From contig NZ_QZDT01000002.1 in the NCBI RefSeq assembly GCF_009917485.1, forward strand, positions 124,001 through 188,000: a stretch of DNA of 64,000 nt, written 5' to 3'. The notes beneath the pieces are model-generated. The model was not told the origin of the DNA. It searched no databases and saw nothing but the letters and a program-made list of their open reading frames with translations. Made by a program: the position numbers and the translations under genes. Positions 17,558-26,601 of the stretch are shown here, in pieces; position 1 is the stretch's first letter, and each line of letters begins with the position of its first letter. This stretch comes from Parablautia muri. GTDB taxonomy: Bacteria; Bacillota; Clostridia; Lachnospirales; Lachnospiraceae.

Positions 17558-19519
17558 TTAAGCAAATTGTTCCACAAAATCGTCCTCCGAAATAATCGGA
17601 ATCCCAAGCTCCTTTGCCTTTCTGTTTTTGGAGGAATTAGAAGCTAAGTCATTATTAACCAGATAGTTGGTTTTGGAAGTAACGCTTCCCGTCACCTTTC
17701 CGCCTTCCGATTCTACATAAGCTTTAAATGCATCTCTGTTATGATAATGATGAACGTCCCCTGTGATCACAAAGGTCAGTCCCGCGCACTTTCCTTCCTC
17801 TTTAGGCTTGGGGGACACCTTTTCTATTGTAACCTCTTTTAGCAGCTCTTTCAAGGAATACCTGTTTTGATTATTTTTATACCATTCCATAATCGAGCCT
17901 GACTTTTCAGGTCCGATCCCCTCAATGTCCTCAAATCCCCTGCCGCTTTCCAGCCTGTCTAAAAATCCGTCAAATCCATCCCTTGCTATCATTTTTTTTC
18001 CCGCATCTATTCCAATCATGGGTATACAAAGGGCATAAATAAAATGAACAGGATGCACCTGCCTGCTTTTCTCAATGGCCGCCATCATGTTAGCACAGGA
18101 CTTTTCTCCAAAGCCTTCCATTTGTTTGATGGTTTCAGCATGCGCTGAAAGATGATATATATCTGCAAATTCTTTCAAAAAACCTTCGTTCATAAATTTC
18201 AGCATTGTCTGAATAGACAGTCCGTCAATATCCATCCCGGACTTGCTTACAAAACGGGTAAATTTCTTTACATGCTTTGCTGTGCAGTCAGGATTGGTAC
18301 AATGAAGGGTTTTTGTTTTACTTTTAGGGCTGATGCGTATTTGGGTCTGGGCGCCACAGACCGGACAATTTGTGGGGATATCAAAATCCCCAACCGCATT
18401 TTTGACCGCAATACATTTTGGGATAATCTTATTTGCCTTGATTACCTCCAATGTACACGATTTCCCAATGCCCAGCCGTTCCATCTCACTGATATTGCAA
18501 AGAGAAGCCCGGGAAACAGTGGTTCCTTCCAGCTGCACCGGTTGAAATACGGCTACCGGTGAAATTGTGGAGGCTGCGCAGGACCATTCCACATACAAAA
18601 GCTCCGACTGGGCGGATACATCCTGCCATTTAAAAGCGTAACCGGCTTTCGTGGCATGATGTCCCGTGACGCTACCGGAAGATGCATATTCCGTATCCTC
18701 ATAACAAATCACCAGACCGTCCACCGGCAAATCCATCTGTCCGCTCTCTACCTTCCGTGTCCAATTTTCAATGGCATAAGGCAGTTCATCAGCATTTACC
18801 ATCTTTCGATCTACCACCGTAAAACCTTCTCCTTCCAGGAAATCCATTCTCTCCCCCCAGGATTTTATATCATCTTCTACATATACTAATGTAAATGCGT
18901 TGAAATGGACATGCCTTTCCTTCACCTTTTCCGCATCGTCCAGACTAAGGGTGCCGGACGCTAGATTACGGGGATTTGCATATTTTTCATCCTCATCCTC
19001 CATTGTATCATTGATCAATTCAAAATCCGTGTAAGAAATTGTGGCTTCTCCCCGCACTACCATATGCCCCTTATATTTTATTTTAAGAGGAAATCCTTTG
19101 ATGGAATATTTTAAATACGTAATGTTTGTCCCTGTGGTTCCGTTTCCTCTGGTAAGGATTCTGCTTAGTTTCCCTCCATCATAGGTCAAAACCAACGTAA
19201 GACCGTCCAGTTTCCATGAAATCCAAACAGGTTTTTCCTCCGCCCACTTTTGCAGCTCGGATACCTCCTTGGTTTTCGCAAGTGACAGCGCTGGAAACTC
19301 ATGCGCTTCCCTCTCACCGGCATTTTCTTCCGCGCCGGTTTTTTGGGTAGGGCTGTTCGGAAGAACATAGCCTGTTTCAGTCTCCAGCTTAACCAGCTCG
19401 TCAAACAAAGCGTCCCATTCGTAATTAGACATGAGTTCTTCTCTGCCATTATAATAGGCATCCGAAGCATCGTTCAAGAGGTTTATCAATTCTTCATATC
19501 TTTTTTTATGTTTATTCAT
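17558..19519 (-). CDS. ligA: NAD-dependent DNA ligase, divergent LigA
   Basis: A 653-residue bacterial ligase that seals nicks using NAD+. Domains in order: Ia (YEELINLLNDASDAYY), adenylation domain with the KxDG nucleophile motif in an unusual context (ISWKLDGLTL; most LigA read KIDG or KVDG), OB fold, four-Cys zinc finger (CPVCGAQ ... CTNPDC), HhH region (GFGEKSCANMMAAIEKS, IEGIGPEKSG) and a C-terminal BRCT (LTFVITGDVHHYHNRDAFKAYV). The divergence suggests it could be a second, accessory ligase. The ATG at 19519 follows GGAGG by 8 nt. Confidence 0.92.
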   Translation of the reverse strand: MNKHKKRYEELINLLNDASDAYYNGREELMSNYEWDALFDELVKLETETGYVLPNSPTQKTGAEENAGEREAHEFPALSLAKTKEVSELQKWAEEKPVWISWKLDGLTLVLTYDGGKLSRILTRGNGTTGTNITYLKYSIKGFPLKIKYKGHMVVRGEATISYTDFELINDTMEDEDEKYANPRNLASGTLSLDDAEKVKERHVHFNAFTLVYVEDDIKSWGERMDFLEGEGFTVVDRKMVNADELPYAIENWTRKVESGQMDLPVDGLVICYEDTEYASSGSVTGHHATKAGYAFKWQDVSAQSELLYVEWSCAASTISPVAVFQPVQLEGTTVSRASLCNISEMERLGIGKSCTLEVIKANKIIPKCIAVKNAVGDFDIPTNCPVCGAQTQIRISPKSKTKTLHCTNPDCTAKHVKKFTRFVSKSGMDIDGLSIQTMLKFMNEGFLKEFADIYHLSAHAETIKQMEGFGEKSCANMMAAIEKSRQVHPVHFIYALCIPMIGIDAGKKMIARDGFDGFLDRLESGRGFEDIEGIGPEKSGSIMEWYKNNQNRYSLKELLKEVTIEKVSPKPKEEGKCAGLTFVITGDVHHYHNRDAFKAYVESEGGKVTGSVTSKTNYLVNNDLASNSSKNRKAKELGIPIISEDDFVEQFA

Positions 19520-19544
19520 TATTATTACCTCCAATTTTTGCAAG

Positions 19545-19608
19545 TTTTCTTTCAACATCCTGCATTTTTCTTTCAAACACCAAAAAAATAGAATCTGTTT
19601 TCTTTCAA
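19545..19608. repeat. Three phased TTTTCTTTCAA repeats upstream of ligA
   Basis: The 11-mer TTTTCTTTCAA occurs at 19545-19555, 19566-19576 and 19598-19608, with spacings of 21 and 32 bp (about two and three helical turns). They lie 26-89 bp ahead of the ligA start, in its leader or promoter region. Confidence 0.6.
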
Positions 19609-19734
19609 AAATATTCGTTTTTTAGTATTTTCAACTGCTTTTTTATCTTTTTTTACAAAAGTTTACATAACAACCCCCTGTTATCTTCTAATAAAAAGCA
19701 GTTTTTCAGTCTTGTAAAAAATAATACGACTTTA

Positions 19735-20463
19735 TCAGGTTTTTTCGAGGTTTCTGGGAAAACATAATTTGTATAACATGTGTAATTCTTCCTCTTTCAG
19801 CTTTCTGAACTGCCCGGATTTTAAATTTTCAAGGGTAATATTTTCAATTCGAACCCGTTTAATAGCATATACATGGTATCCTAATTCCCGCACCATTCTT
19901 TTAATTTGTCTGTTTAATCCTTGTGTTAATATAATTTTGAATGCAAATTTACCTATTTTCGTTACTTTGCAGGGCTTTGTGGTAACGGAAAGCTCCGATA
20001 AGAAGACTCCTTCTGACATGCTCTTGATGAATTCTTGCGAAATTTCTTTGTTTACCCGCACCACATATTCTTTTTCGTGCCCTCCGCTCCCCCGCATCAT
20101 GGCATCAATAAGCGCTCCATCATTGGTCAGAATCATCAATCCCTCCGAATCCTTATCCAGTCTGCCCGCATAAGTTACTCTCACAGGAAATTTAACCATA
20201 TCCGTAATCTTTTTATCTGCAAACCTGTCCTTTTCTGTGCAGGTTACACCCACCGGTTTATAATATGCCAAAACCACTTTTTCATCTTTTCCATGCACAG
20301 GTTTTCCGTTAACCATAATCTGGTCCTTATCACTTACCTGCATTCCTGCCTCGGCTCTTTTCCCGTTTACACTTACCCGGCCTTCTTCAATGAGCCTATC
20401 TGCCTCACGCCTTGAGCACAGTCCGCAGGCTGCAAGATATTTATTTAATCTCTCTTTTTCCAT
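19735..20463 (-). CDS. rluF: rRNA pseudouridine synthase, RluF/RsuA family
   Basis: A 242-residue enzyme with an N-terminal S4 RNA-binding domain (RLNKYLAACGLCSRREADRL) and a catalytic domain carrying GRLDKDSEGLMILTNDG, whose Asp is the catalytic residue. GLNRQIKRMVRELGYHVYAIKR is typical of the RluB/E/F/RsuA group. The C-terminal sequence fits RluF best, which modifies 23S rRNA helix 74, but the exact target site is inferred. GGAGGG precedes the ATG. A gap of about 90 bp separates it from hflX upstream. Confidence 0.88.
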   Translation of the reverse strand: MEKERLNKYLAACGLCSRREADRLIEEGRVSVNGKRAEAGMQVSDKDQIMVNGKPVHGKDEKVVLAYYKPVGVTCTEKDRFADKKITDMVKFPVRVTYAGRLDKDSEGLMILTNDGALIDAMMRGSGGHEKEYVVRVNKEISQEFIKSMSEGVFLSELSVTTKPCKVTKIGKFAFKIILTQGLNRQIKRMVRELGYHVYAIKRVRIENITLENLKSGQFRKLKEEELHMLYKLCFPRNLEKT

Positions 20464-20554
20464 ATACCCTCCATGTTCTCTGGTACAACATACTTCACAA
20501 TTCAGTTTGTCATCCGCCCCGGCCGCTATTATTTCATGTAATGCTTTTTCAGCA

Positions 20555-21862
20555 TCAGCTCATAACCCTGTATTCTCTGTATTTTTCCCGGTCCGCCTTG
20601 TGGCACTTTACTTTGATTCGCGTGCCCTTTTCTTCGTATTTCCAACTGTCTGTATGCGTATTTTCCATAAGATAGGATAAAACATTTCCTTTATCATACG
20701 GTATCAAAAATTCTTCCCATACATAGTCCGCATAAACTCTGGCTAAAACAGCGCTGACCAAAAATGCAATCGAATCTTTATCTTTTGCACTCATATAAAC
20801 TTTATCCTTTCCCATCATCTGGGGAAAAGCAACAGGCGCATCGCACCGATCAACTTTGTTAAATACAGTTATAACCGGAATGTTCCCCGCATTAAGCTCG
20901 AATAAAGTTTGGGCGGTAGTCTGCATATGTTCCTTGTAGTGAGGATCAGAATAATCCACCACATGAATCAGCAAATCAGCGCATTCCACCTCCTCAAGAG
21001 TTGAATGAAAAGCCTTTACCAGTCCATGAGGCAGTTTATGGATAAAGCCCACCGTATCTGACAGCAAGAAGTCTTTGTGATTGCCAGTGCAAATCCGTCT
21101 TACCGTAGTATCTAAGGTGGCAAAAAGCATATCTTTTTCCAGCACTTTCTTATCCACATCTCCCGAACAGGCATCTATCATAGCATTCAAAATCGTGGAT
21201 TTGCCGGCATTGGTATAGCCTACAAGCGCAACTAAAGGTATCCTGGCATCCACCCTCTTTTTCCGCTGCACCCGTCTTTCTCTTGATACTTCTTCGAGCT
21301 CCTTAGAAAGCTCTCCTATACGTTTCTCAATCCTTCTTCTATCAAGCTCTAACTTCTTCTCGCCCGCTCCACGGCTGCTCATACTGCCGCTGGCGCCTCC
21401 CTGTCTGGTCAGGGCCTCATGCATCCCCACAAGCCTTGGCAGAAGATACTTAAGTTTCGCCGATTCTACCTGAAGTTTCGCCTCTCTTGTCCTGGCTCTC
21501 CTTTCAAAAATGTCCAAAATAAGCGTTGTCCTGTCTAATATAGGTTTTTGTAGCTCCTGTTGCAGATTCCGAAGCTGGGAGGGGCTGAGCGCATCATCAA
21601 ATATAATAACATCAACCTCTAAAATACGGGCAGTTTCTTTTATTTCCTGAACCTTCCCTGTTCCAACATATAATCCTTTGTTGACGCTTTCCATTTTCTG
21701 GGTCATAACACCTACAGGCTCCATAAAACAGGCCTTTGCAAGACTTTTCAGCTCATCCATGGAGCGTTCAAAATCCTCACCCATTGCCCCATTATCCACT
21801 CCAACCAACAAAACACGCTCTTTATCTTCCTTGATACTTTTCTCTTTCTCAAATTCTGTCAT
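20555..21862 (-). CDS. hflX: Ribosome-associated GTPase HflX
   Basis: A 435-residue GTPase that rescues or splits stalled ribosomes. The N-terminal HflX domain (LYVGTGKVQEIKETARIL, VIFDDALSPSQLRNL) is followed by the glycine-rich linker GGASGSMSSRGAGEKKLELDR and a G domain: VGYTNAGKSTILNAM, ATLDTTVRRI, DTVGFIHKLP and TVFNKVD. The ATG at 21862 follows GGGGGAG; an ATG 13 codons upstream is less likely. It begins 44 nt after the aroA stop, so the two probably form one transcript. Confidence 0.95.
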   Translation of the reverse strand: MTEFEKEKSIKEDKERVLLVGVDNGAMGEDFERSMDELKSLAKACFMEPVGVMTQKMESVNKGLYVGTGKVQEIKETARILEVDVIIFDDALSPSQLRNLQQELQKPILDRTTLILDIFERRARTREAKLQVESAKLKYLLPRLVGMHEALTRQGGASGSMSSRGAGEKKLELDRRRIEKRIGELSKELEEVSRERRVQRKKRVDARIPLVALVGYTNAGKSTILNAMIDACSGDVDKKVLEKDMLFATLDTTVRRICTGNHKDFLLSDTVGFIHKLPHGLVKAFHSTLEEVECADLLIHVVDYSDPHYKEHMQTTAQTLFELNAGNIPVITVFNKVDRCDAPVAFPQMMGKDKVYMSAKDKDSIAFLVSAVLARVYADYVWEEFLIPYDKGNVLSYLMENTHTDSWKYEEKGTRIKVKCHKADREKYREYRVMS

Positions 21863-21906
21863 ACACGCTCTCCCCCATACTGCCACCCTGTAACAGCTCA
21901 AAGCTT

Positions 21907-23193
21907 CTAATATAAATTCTCAATTAATTCAAAATAGTTCTCAAATGTCTTACGACAGCATTGTGGATTTTTAATTCCTATTTTTCCCGTTTTCAGCCCA
22001 ATTAATGTAAACGCCATAGCCATACGGTGATCTTCGTAGGTCTCAACCTCTCCCTCTTTTATTTCCCCGGGAAAAATCCTGATACCATCCGCATCCAAAG
22101 CTTCTTCACACTTTATTCCCAGGCGTGTAAGTTCTGCCAAAATCGCCTTGATTCTATCCGTTTCCTGAAAACGGATATGCCCTATGTTGCGAATTAAAGT
22201 GGGATTCATGGCAAAAGGCGCCAAAACAGCCATTGTCATTGTCTGATCTGAAAAGTCTTTCATAGAAATATCCTGTCCCTCATAATTTGAAAGGCCTTTT
22301 CCCAGCACCCATACCCCTTCGCTTTCATCTTTAAGCTCACACCCCATCTTCTCAAGAATCTTTAAGAATTTAATATCTCCCTGTAATGAATCCATATGTA
22401 TATTTTCAACCAAAACATTTGTCCCCAAAAGCGGCGCCATAGCATAAAAATAGCAGGCGCCGGACACATCCGGCTCTATTCTATACTCCTTTAGCCCAAA
22501 AAAATCCATATGCGAAACCAGACAGCTTCTTCCCTCTTTCACAACAGGAATGCCAAATTGCTCCATCATGGCAAGCGTCATCTTAATATATGAACCCTCG
22601 GACCTGTCTCCTGACAAAATTACCTTCAGCCCCTCCTTAAGCAGTACTCCCGCCATAATCAGGGCGCTGGCAAATTGGCTGCTGATTCCTGTGTCAATAG
22701 AAATTTCTTTTAAAGAAATCTCCTGTGACCTCATAAGAAAGGGAAAATGCCCTTCTTCTCCTAAAAATTCAAAAGAGACTCCCGCTTTTTCTAATTCATC
22801 CAAGAGCGGTTTCATAGGACGTTTACACATTTGCGGTGATGCCTGCATTTTATATTCTCCACCTGCCAAGGCAAGCATAACCGTCAAAAACCTTGCTGCG
22901 GTACCTGCATTTTGCACATGAATAGATGCATGCTGGTCAGGTATCCTGCCCCCCTCTCCCTGTACAATCACTTCTTCTTCCGTTTCATTTATTTTTACAT
23001 CAAATCCCAGCTCCTTAAGGCAAGCTAAAAAAGCTCTGGAATCATCACTAAACAAAACACCTTGCAAAGTACACTGATAATTGGACAACGCCGCCAATAA
23101 TAACGCGCGGTTTGTAATACTCTTTGAACCTGGCACTTTCACCTTAATTTCTTGCTTTTTCTGCAATTTTTTTACCAAATATTTATTTTCCAT
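21907..23193 (-). CDS. aroA: 3-phosphoshikimate 1-carboxyvinyltransferase (EPSP synthase)
   Basis: A 428-residue EPSP synthase, sixth step of the shikimate pathway. Motifs: VPGSKSITNRALLLAAL (PEP/shikimate lysine), QNAGTAARFLTVML, SPQMCKRPMKPLLDEL, GISSQFASALIMA, DFSDQTMTMAVLAPFA and ETDRIKAI. The active-site loop reads NAGTAARFL where the E. coli type reads NAGTAMRPL, so the position of Pro101 is Phe while Gly96 is kept. It stands apart from other aro genes and sits just upstream of hflX. Confidence 0.95.
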   Translation of the reverse strand: MENKYLVKKLQKKQEIKVKVPGSKSITNRALLLAALSNYQCTLQGVLFSDDSRAFLACLKELGFDVKINETEEEVIVQGEGGRIPDQHASIHVQNAGTAARFLTVMLALAGGEYKMQASPQMCKRPMKPLLDELEKAGVSFEFLGEEGHFPFLMRSQEISLKEISIDTGISSQFASALIMAGVLLKEGLKVILSGDRSEGSYIKMTLAMMEQFGIPVVKEGRSCLVSHMDFFGLKEYRIEPDVSGACYFYAMAPLLGTNVLVENIHMDSLQGDIKFLKILEKMGCELKDESEGVWVLGKGLSNYEGQDISMKDFSDQTMTMAVLAPFAMNPTLIRNIGHIRFQETDRIKAILAELTRLGIKCEEALDADGIRIFPGEIKEGEVETYEDHRMAMAFTLIGLKTGKIGIKNPQCCRKTFENYFELIENLY

Positions 23194-23454
23194 ATTAAGC
23201 CACCTTTTAATAAATGTATATGCGATTTTAATTTTGTCTTCACAAGAATAACTAGTGATATATTACATAAAACCAGCTTATTTTACGTTTTCAATGTTAA
23301 TTTTACTTTAAATAAAGGACCAAAATTAACAAAACCACAATCCGCTAACTATTACTATAACAATTTTTTTCCCTTCTGCCAATGAAAATTTGAAAGTTAA
23401 TGCCCTCAGCTTGCAATGTAGCAAAACTGCTGTGTTTTTGACATGCTATCCTGA
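23194..23454. other. Upstream region of aroA
   Basis: AT-rich non-coding sequence containing the aroA leader (AGGTGG ribosome binding site) and presumably its promoter. I could not single out one -35/-10 pair. It continues into the palindromic element at 23455-23528. Confidence 0.5.
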
Positions 23455-23528
23455 GAAAAGCAACCAATTTTAAGGCCGCTGTGTTTTACTTATTCCGTAC
23501 ACAGCGACCTTGAAAATTGTTTTCCGTG
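23455..23528. repeat. Imperfect long palindrome, cousin of the 31.5 kb palindrome
   Basis: Left arm CAATTTTAAGGCCGCTGTGT pairs with right arm ACACAGCGACCTTGAAAATTG, and the right end continues TTTTCCGTG. The sequence CACGGAAA-CAATTTTCAA-(G)-CTGTGT is shared with the perfect palindrome at 31485-31550, with substitutions that keep pairing. It lies between aroA and the ABC permease gene. Confidence 0.65.
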
Positions 23529-23562
23529 ATGTCTTTATTTCTTGTCTTGTTTCACGTCAGTT

Positions 23563-24213
23563 TTACCATTCTTTATTTTCTGCTATTTTAACTGCCACTA
23601 AATATGATACGGTCAGCGAAATCACACCAATCGCAATACATAGTCCAACAAACTCATTTGATGAAAGTATTTCATCCAGCCTGCCAATAGATAGTCCTAT
23701 TTTATCTCCCATTGTAGCGCTTATTACAAGAAAGCCTCCTACTGCCAACATTGAGCAAATATTAATGTATCTCGCCTTTTCTACGCCCAATTTAAACATA
23801 AAAGGTATGGAAATTGCATTTGCCAGAACAAATACTGTCACCGTAGCCGCAAATTCTTCCCTCCCAAAGGAAATCCAAATTCTTGCATCAGAAGATACAA
23901 AAGTCAAAACTAATTCCATCAATATACTGACCGCGGTTCCAATACCAATCGTTATTAAAAAAAGTATATATTTTGATTTTATAATCGTACTTAAATTAAC
24001 TGGCATTGTAAGCGCAAATTTATGAAAGGAGACTGCTTCGTCCATCGACATACTGCTAAGCACCACTGTACTTCCCATGAGCACAAAATATATCATTGCA
24101 AAGGAAGACGAACGCATAAACAATGCGTAGATAATCATCGCACCAAATATAAGTACATACTGTTTTCCATATGATTTTAACAGATAAAAATCCTTTAAAA
24201 TAAGACCCTTCAT
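23563..24213 (-). CDS. ABC-2 type transporter permease
   Basis: A 216-residue protein with about six transmembrane segments, starting MKGLILKDFYLLKSYGKQY as in ABC-2 permeases paired with YtrB-like ATPases. The segment VSFHKFALTMPVNLSTIIKSKYI is the conserved cytoplasmic coupling region of this family. It follows the ATPase gene by 22 nt; together with the GntR gene it forms one operon. The substrate is unknown; drug or lantibiotic self-defence and cell-wall stress are typical for such loci. Confidence 0.85.
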   Translation of the reverse strand: MKGLILKDFYLLKSYGKQYVLIFGAMIIYALFMRSSSFAMIYFVLMGSTVVLSSMSMDEAVSFHKFALTMPVNLSTIIKSKYILFLITIGIGTAVSILMELVLTFVSSDARIWISFGREEFAATVTVFVLANAISIPFMFKLGVEKARYINICSMLAVGGFLVISATMGDKIGLSIGRLDEILSSNEFVGLCIAIGVISLTVSYLVAVKIAENKEW

Positions 24214-24235
24214 AAAATCTAACCCTCCACTCTTA

Positions 24236-25132
24236 TCAACTCAACTTTGATTTTACAATATACAAAAGTAAATCCTCTATACTTGCCCTGTCTAAAATAA
24301 AATTGTTTTCGCCCTTTTGTTCCTCCTCTTTATAAAAACTACTCTCTTTAAATCGCTCTTTATCTTTTATAAGCACACTGGTTTCAAATGCATTTTTCTC
24401 TATCCCAACAATCATATCTTCGGGAATCATCTCTGCCTGCGCTTTTGTACATCTTACAATCGCATAATTATATAAAAGTTCATCCTTATTCTCCGTAAGA
24501 AGAAGCTTTCCTTTGTGTATAAGCATTATATAATCGGAAATTTTTTCAATATCGGATGTTATATGCGAAGAAATAAATACGGAATGTGCACCATCCTCAA
24601 TAAATTCTCTAAAGATATCTAGTATTTCATTCCTCACTACCGGATCTAATCCACTGGTAGCTTCATCTAAAATAAGCACCCTGCTGTCATGGGATAAAGC
24701 TGCCGCAATGGAAAGCTTCATTTTCATTCCCTTCGATAAATCCTTCACCTTTTTATTAAGAGGCAATTCAAAACGTTTCAGAAAGACCTCAAATTTATCA
24801 CTATCCCATGTATGATAAATTTTCTCCATGATACTTTGAATATTTTTGACTTTTAACCCATGCGGGAAATTACATTCGTCAAAGACAACACCAATTTGTT
24901 CCCTCCAGCTGCTTTCTTTCTCTCCCGCCTTAACATTATGCCCAAGAACTTTTACCTCTCCCCCATCTATAGGCATCAATCCTAAAATTGATCTGATAAC
25001 AGTGCTCTTTCCTGCCCCATTTTCTCCAATCAAACCCACAATAGAGCCGATAGGAATTTGAAAGCTTACATTATCCAATTGAAAACCATCATATTTTTTC
25101 GTTAAATTTTTCACAATTATTGCATTTTCCAT
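24236..25132 (-). CDS. ABC transporter ATP-binding protein (YtrB-like)
   Basis: A 298-residue ATPase. Walker A is GLIGENGAGKSTVI, the signature is LSKGMKMKLSIAAAL, and Walker B is RVLILDEATSGLD, followed by the H-loop region VFISSHITSDIEK. A C-terminal extension of about 80 residues is typical of ATPases pairing with small ABC-2 permeases. It lies between the GntR regulator and the permease. Confidence 0.93.
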   Translation of the reverse strand: MENAIIVKNLTKKYDGFQLDNVSFQIPIGSIVGLIGENGAGKSTVIRSILGLMPIDGGEVKVLGHNVKAGEKESSWREQIGVVFDECNFPHGLKVKNIQSIMEKIYHTWDSDKFEVFLKRFELPLNKKVKDLSKGMKMKLSIAAALSHDSRVLILDEATSGLDPVVRNEILDIFREFIEDGAHSVFISSHITSDIEKISDYIMLIHKGKLLLTENKDELLYNYAIVRCTKAQAEMIPEDMIVGIEKNAFETSVLIKDKERFKESSFYKEEEQKGENNFILDRASIEDLLLYIVKSKLS

Positions 25133-25191
25133 ATAGATTTCCTTTCATTTCCGCTGTACTGAAAACATGAAATATTTGAAGCTTCTCTTGG

Positions 25192-25569
25192 TCATATTTC
25201 TTCCTGATATAAAATCTCTATCATTTCCTCTATTTCCTGTCTGGTAATGCTACTTTGTTGTGCAACGGAAACAGCCCTTGCAAGTAACTCCTCAATCTCC
25301 TTTAACTTTTCCTCCCGCACAAGCCTTATATCCGCTGCTTTTACGAAGCTTCCCTTTCCCACAACAGTAGTTATGAAACCGTCTTTTTCCAAATCTTCAT
25401 AAGCACGTTTTGTAGTGATAACGCTAATCCTAAGCTCTCTGGCCAGAGTTCGCATAGAAGGAAGTGGATCGCCTTCCTTAAGCTGTCCATTCATGACCAT
25501 GGTCTTGATTTGAATGGTTATCTGCTCATAAATAGGTTTGTCACTTGAATTACTTATTATGATGTTCAT
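25192..25569 (-). CDS. GntR-family regulator, YtrA subfamily
   Basis: A 125-residue protein: an N-terminal winged helix (PIYEQITIQIKTMVMNGQLKEGD, SMRTLARELRISVITTKRAYEDLEKDG) and a short C-terminal dimerisation helix, the YtrA layout. It is the first gene of the ABC operon and probably represses it. A perfect palindrome lies over its own promoter at 25611-25644. Ribosome binding site GGAGGTGAGG. Confidence 0.92.
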   Translation of the reverse strand: MNIIISNSSDKPIYEQITIQIKTMVMNGQLKEGDPLPSMRTLARELRISVITTKRAYEDLEKDGFITTVVGKGSFVKAADIRLVREEKLKEIEELLARAVSVAQQSSITRQEIEEMIEILYQEEI

Positions 25570-25610
25570 TCCTCACCTCCATTACTTACAGATGTTGTCA
25601 TATGCTTATA

Positions 25611-25644
25611 TAATGTATATATCATATATATACATTAATGTCAA
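25611..25644 (-). promoter_or_regulatory. GntR-ABC operon promoter with overlapping palindromic operator
   Basis: On the minus strand, TTGACA (25644-25639), a 17-nt spacer and TATATA (25621-25616) form a near-consensus promoter. A perfect 12-bp inverted repeat TAATGTATATAT with a 3-bp centre spans 25611-25637 and covers the spacer and -10. A YtrA-type repressor bound there would block polymerase. The operator role is inferred. Confidence 0.8.
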
Positions 25645-25787
25645 TATATATTTTAATTAAGTTTGTAACAAATGCTATTATGAGTTAACTTTTCATACAT
25701 TTGCCAACGGTGCCAAGCTGTTTATTGGCTAACCTTTGAAAAGTAACATTAGGAGCGCCCCATGCCTTGAATCGTATCTAAAAATTA

Positions 25788-25833
25788 AAAAACCGGTAAA
25801 TCAAAAATAGTATGCTTTGATTTTCCGGTTTTT
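25788..25833. terminator. Bidirectional intrinsic terminator after the HAD gene
   Basis: AAAAACCGGTAAATCAAA (25788-25805) pairs with TTTGATTTTCCGGTTTTT (25816-25833) with one mismatch. T-runs exist on both strands. On the minus strand it ends the HAD phosphatase transcript. Confidence 0.8.
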
Positions 25834-25836
25834 CTG

Positions 25837-25883
25837 AATAAGATTTTATATATTTCTCTAAATAAGATTTTATATATCTCTCT
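25837..25883. repeat. 24-bp tandem direct repeat
   Basis: AATAAGATTTTATATAT followed by TTCTCT or CTCTCT occurs twice with a period of 24 bp, between the terminator and the HAD gene end. It looks like a simple tandem duplication. Confidence 0.7.
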
Positions 25884-25920
25884 GAAAATAACAATTGGTA
25901 AGAGCAATAACCATTTTGCG

Positions 25921-26601
25921 TTATAGATATAACAATGGAATGATATCTGAAGGCTTATCCACGAATGTAACAGCGCCAGCTTGCTTTTGTTCCTCTCTCG
26001 TGCGAAATCCCCATGTTACGGTGATGCAGTCCATTTCGCTGTTTCTGGCAGTAGCAATGTCCACCTCTGAATCTCCTACATATACTGTCTGTTTCCTTGG
26101 AATACCTAAAATTTTCAGCGCTTCTATCACAGTATCTGGCGCCGGCTTTTTGCGAATCCCATCCCTTGCGCCAATGGCAGTTGGCAAATATTCTTTAAAA
26201 TACTGTTCCCACAAAGCATCCACTCCCTCTTGAAGCTTATTAGAGACAATTGCCATGGAAAATTCCCGCCTCTTAAGCTCCGCAAGCAGTTCCGGTATTC
26301 CTGCATAAAGCCTGGTTTTATCATTGCAATGAATTTTGTAATGCTCCTTAAAAGCTTCAAAAATCTTCTCCTGCAGATCTGTTGTGATACCTTCCGGCAC
26401 GGCACGTTCAATCAGCCTTTGTACACCATTTCCAACAAAGTGTCTGATTTCCTCAAGACTGCGCTGCGGCATTCCATATTGACTCAATCCATAATTTACA
26501 CTATCCCTTAAATCCTCCAGGGTATTCAGTAATGTTCCGTCTAAATCAAATATTACTGCTTCATACCTTTTATTTCGTATCCTGGTTTCTCGCTCTCTCA
26601 T
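25921..26601 (-). CDS. HAD-superfamily phosphatase (phosphoglycolate phosphatase-like)
   Basis: A 226-residue HAD hydrolase. Motif I VIFDLDGTLLNTL (nucleophile Asp), an alpha-helical cap with GLSQYGMPQRSLEEIRHFVGNG, motif II MAIVSNK, motif III Lys (GIRKKPAPD) and motif IV VYVGDSEVDIATARN are all present. The cap type fits the Gph/PGP group, but substrate cannot be read from the sequence. A weak AAGGG site precedes the ATG. Confidence 0.9.
   Translation of the reverse strand: MRERETRIRNKRYEAVIFDLDGTLLNTLEDLRDSVNYGLSQYGMPQRSLEEIRHFVGNGVQRLIERAVPEGITTDLQEKIFEAFKEHYKIHCNDKTRLYAGIPELLAELKRREFSMAIVSNKLQEGVDALWEQYFKEYLPTAIGARDGIRKKPAPDTVIEALKILGIPRKQTVYVGDSEVDIATARNSEMDCITVTWGFRTREEQKQAGAVTFVDKPSDIIPLLYL

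Noticed and set aside
25725-25780. Further copy of the GTAAC two-hairpin element (AGTAACATTAGGAGCGCCCC)
   Set aside because: Only the first dozen bases and a weak stem match copy A; no second hairpin or inverted end is visible.
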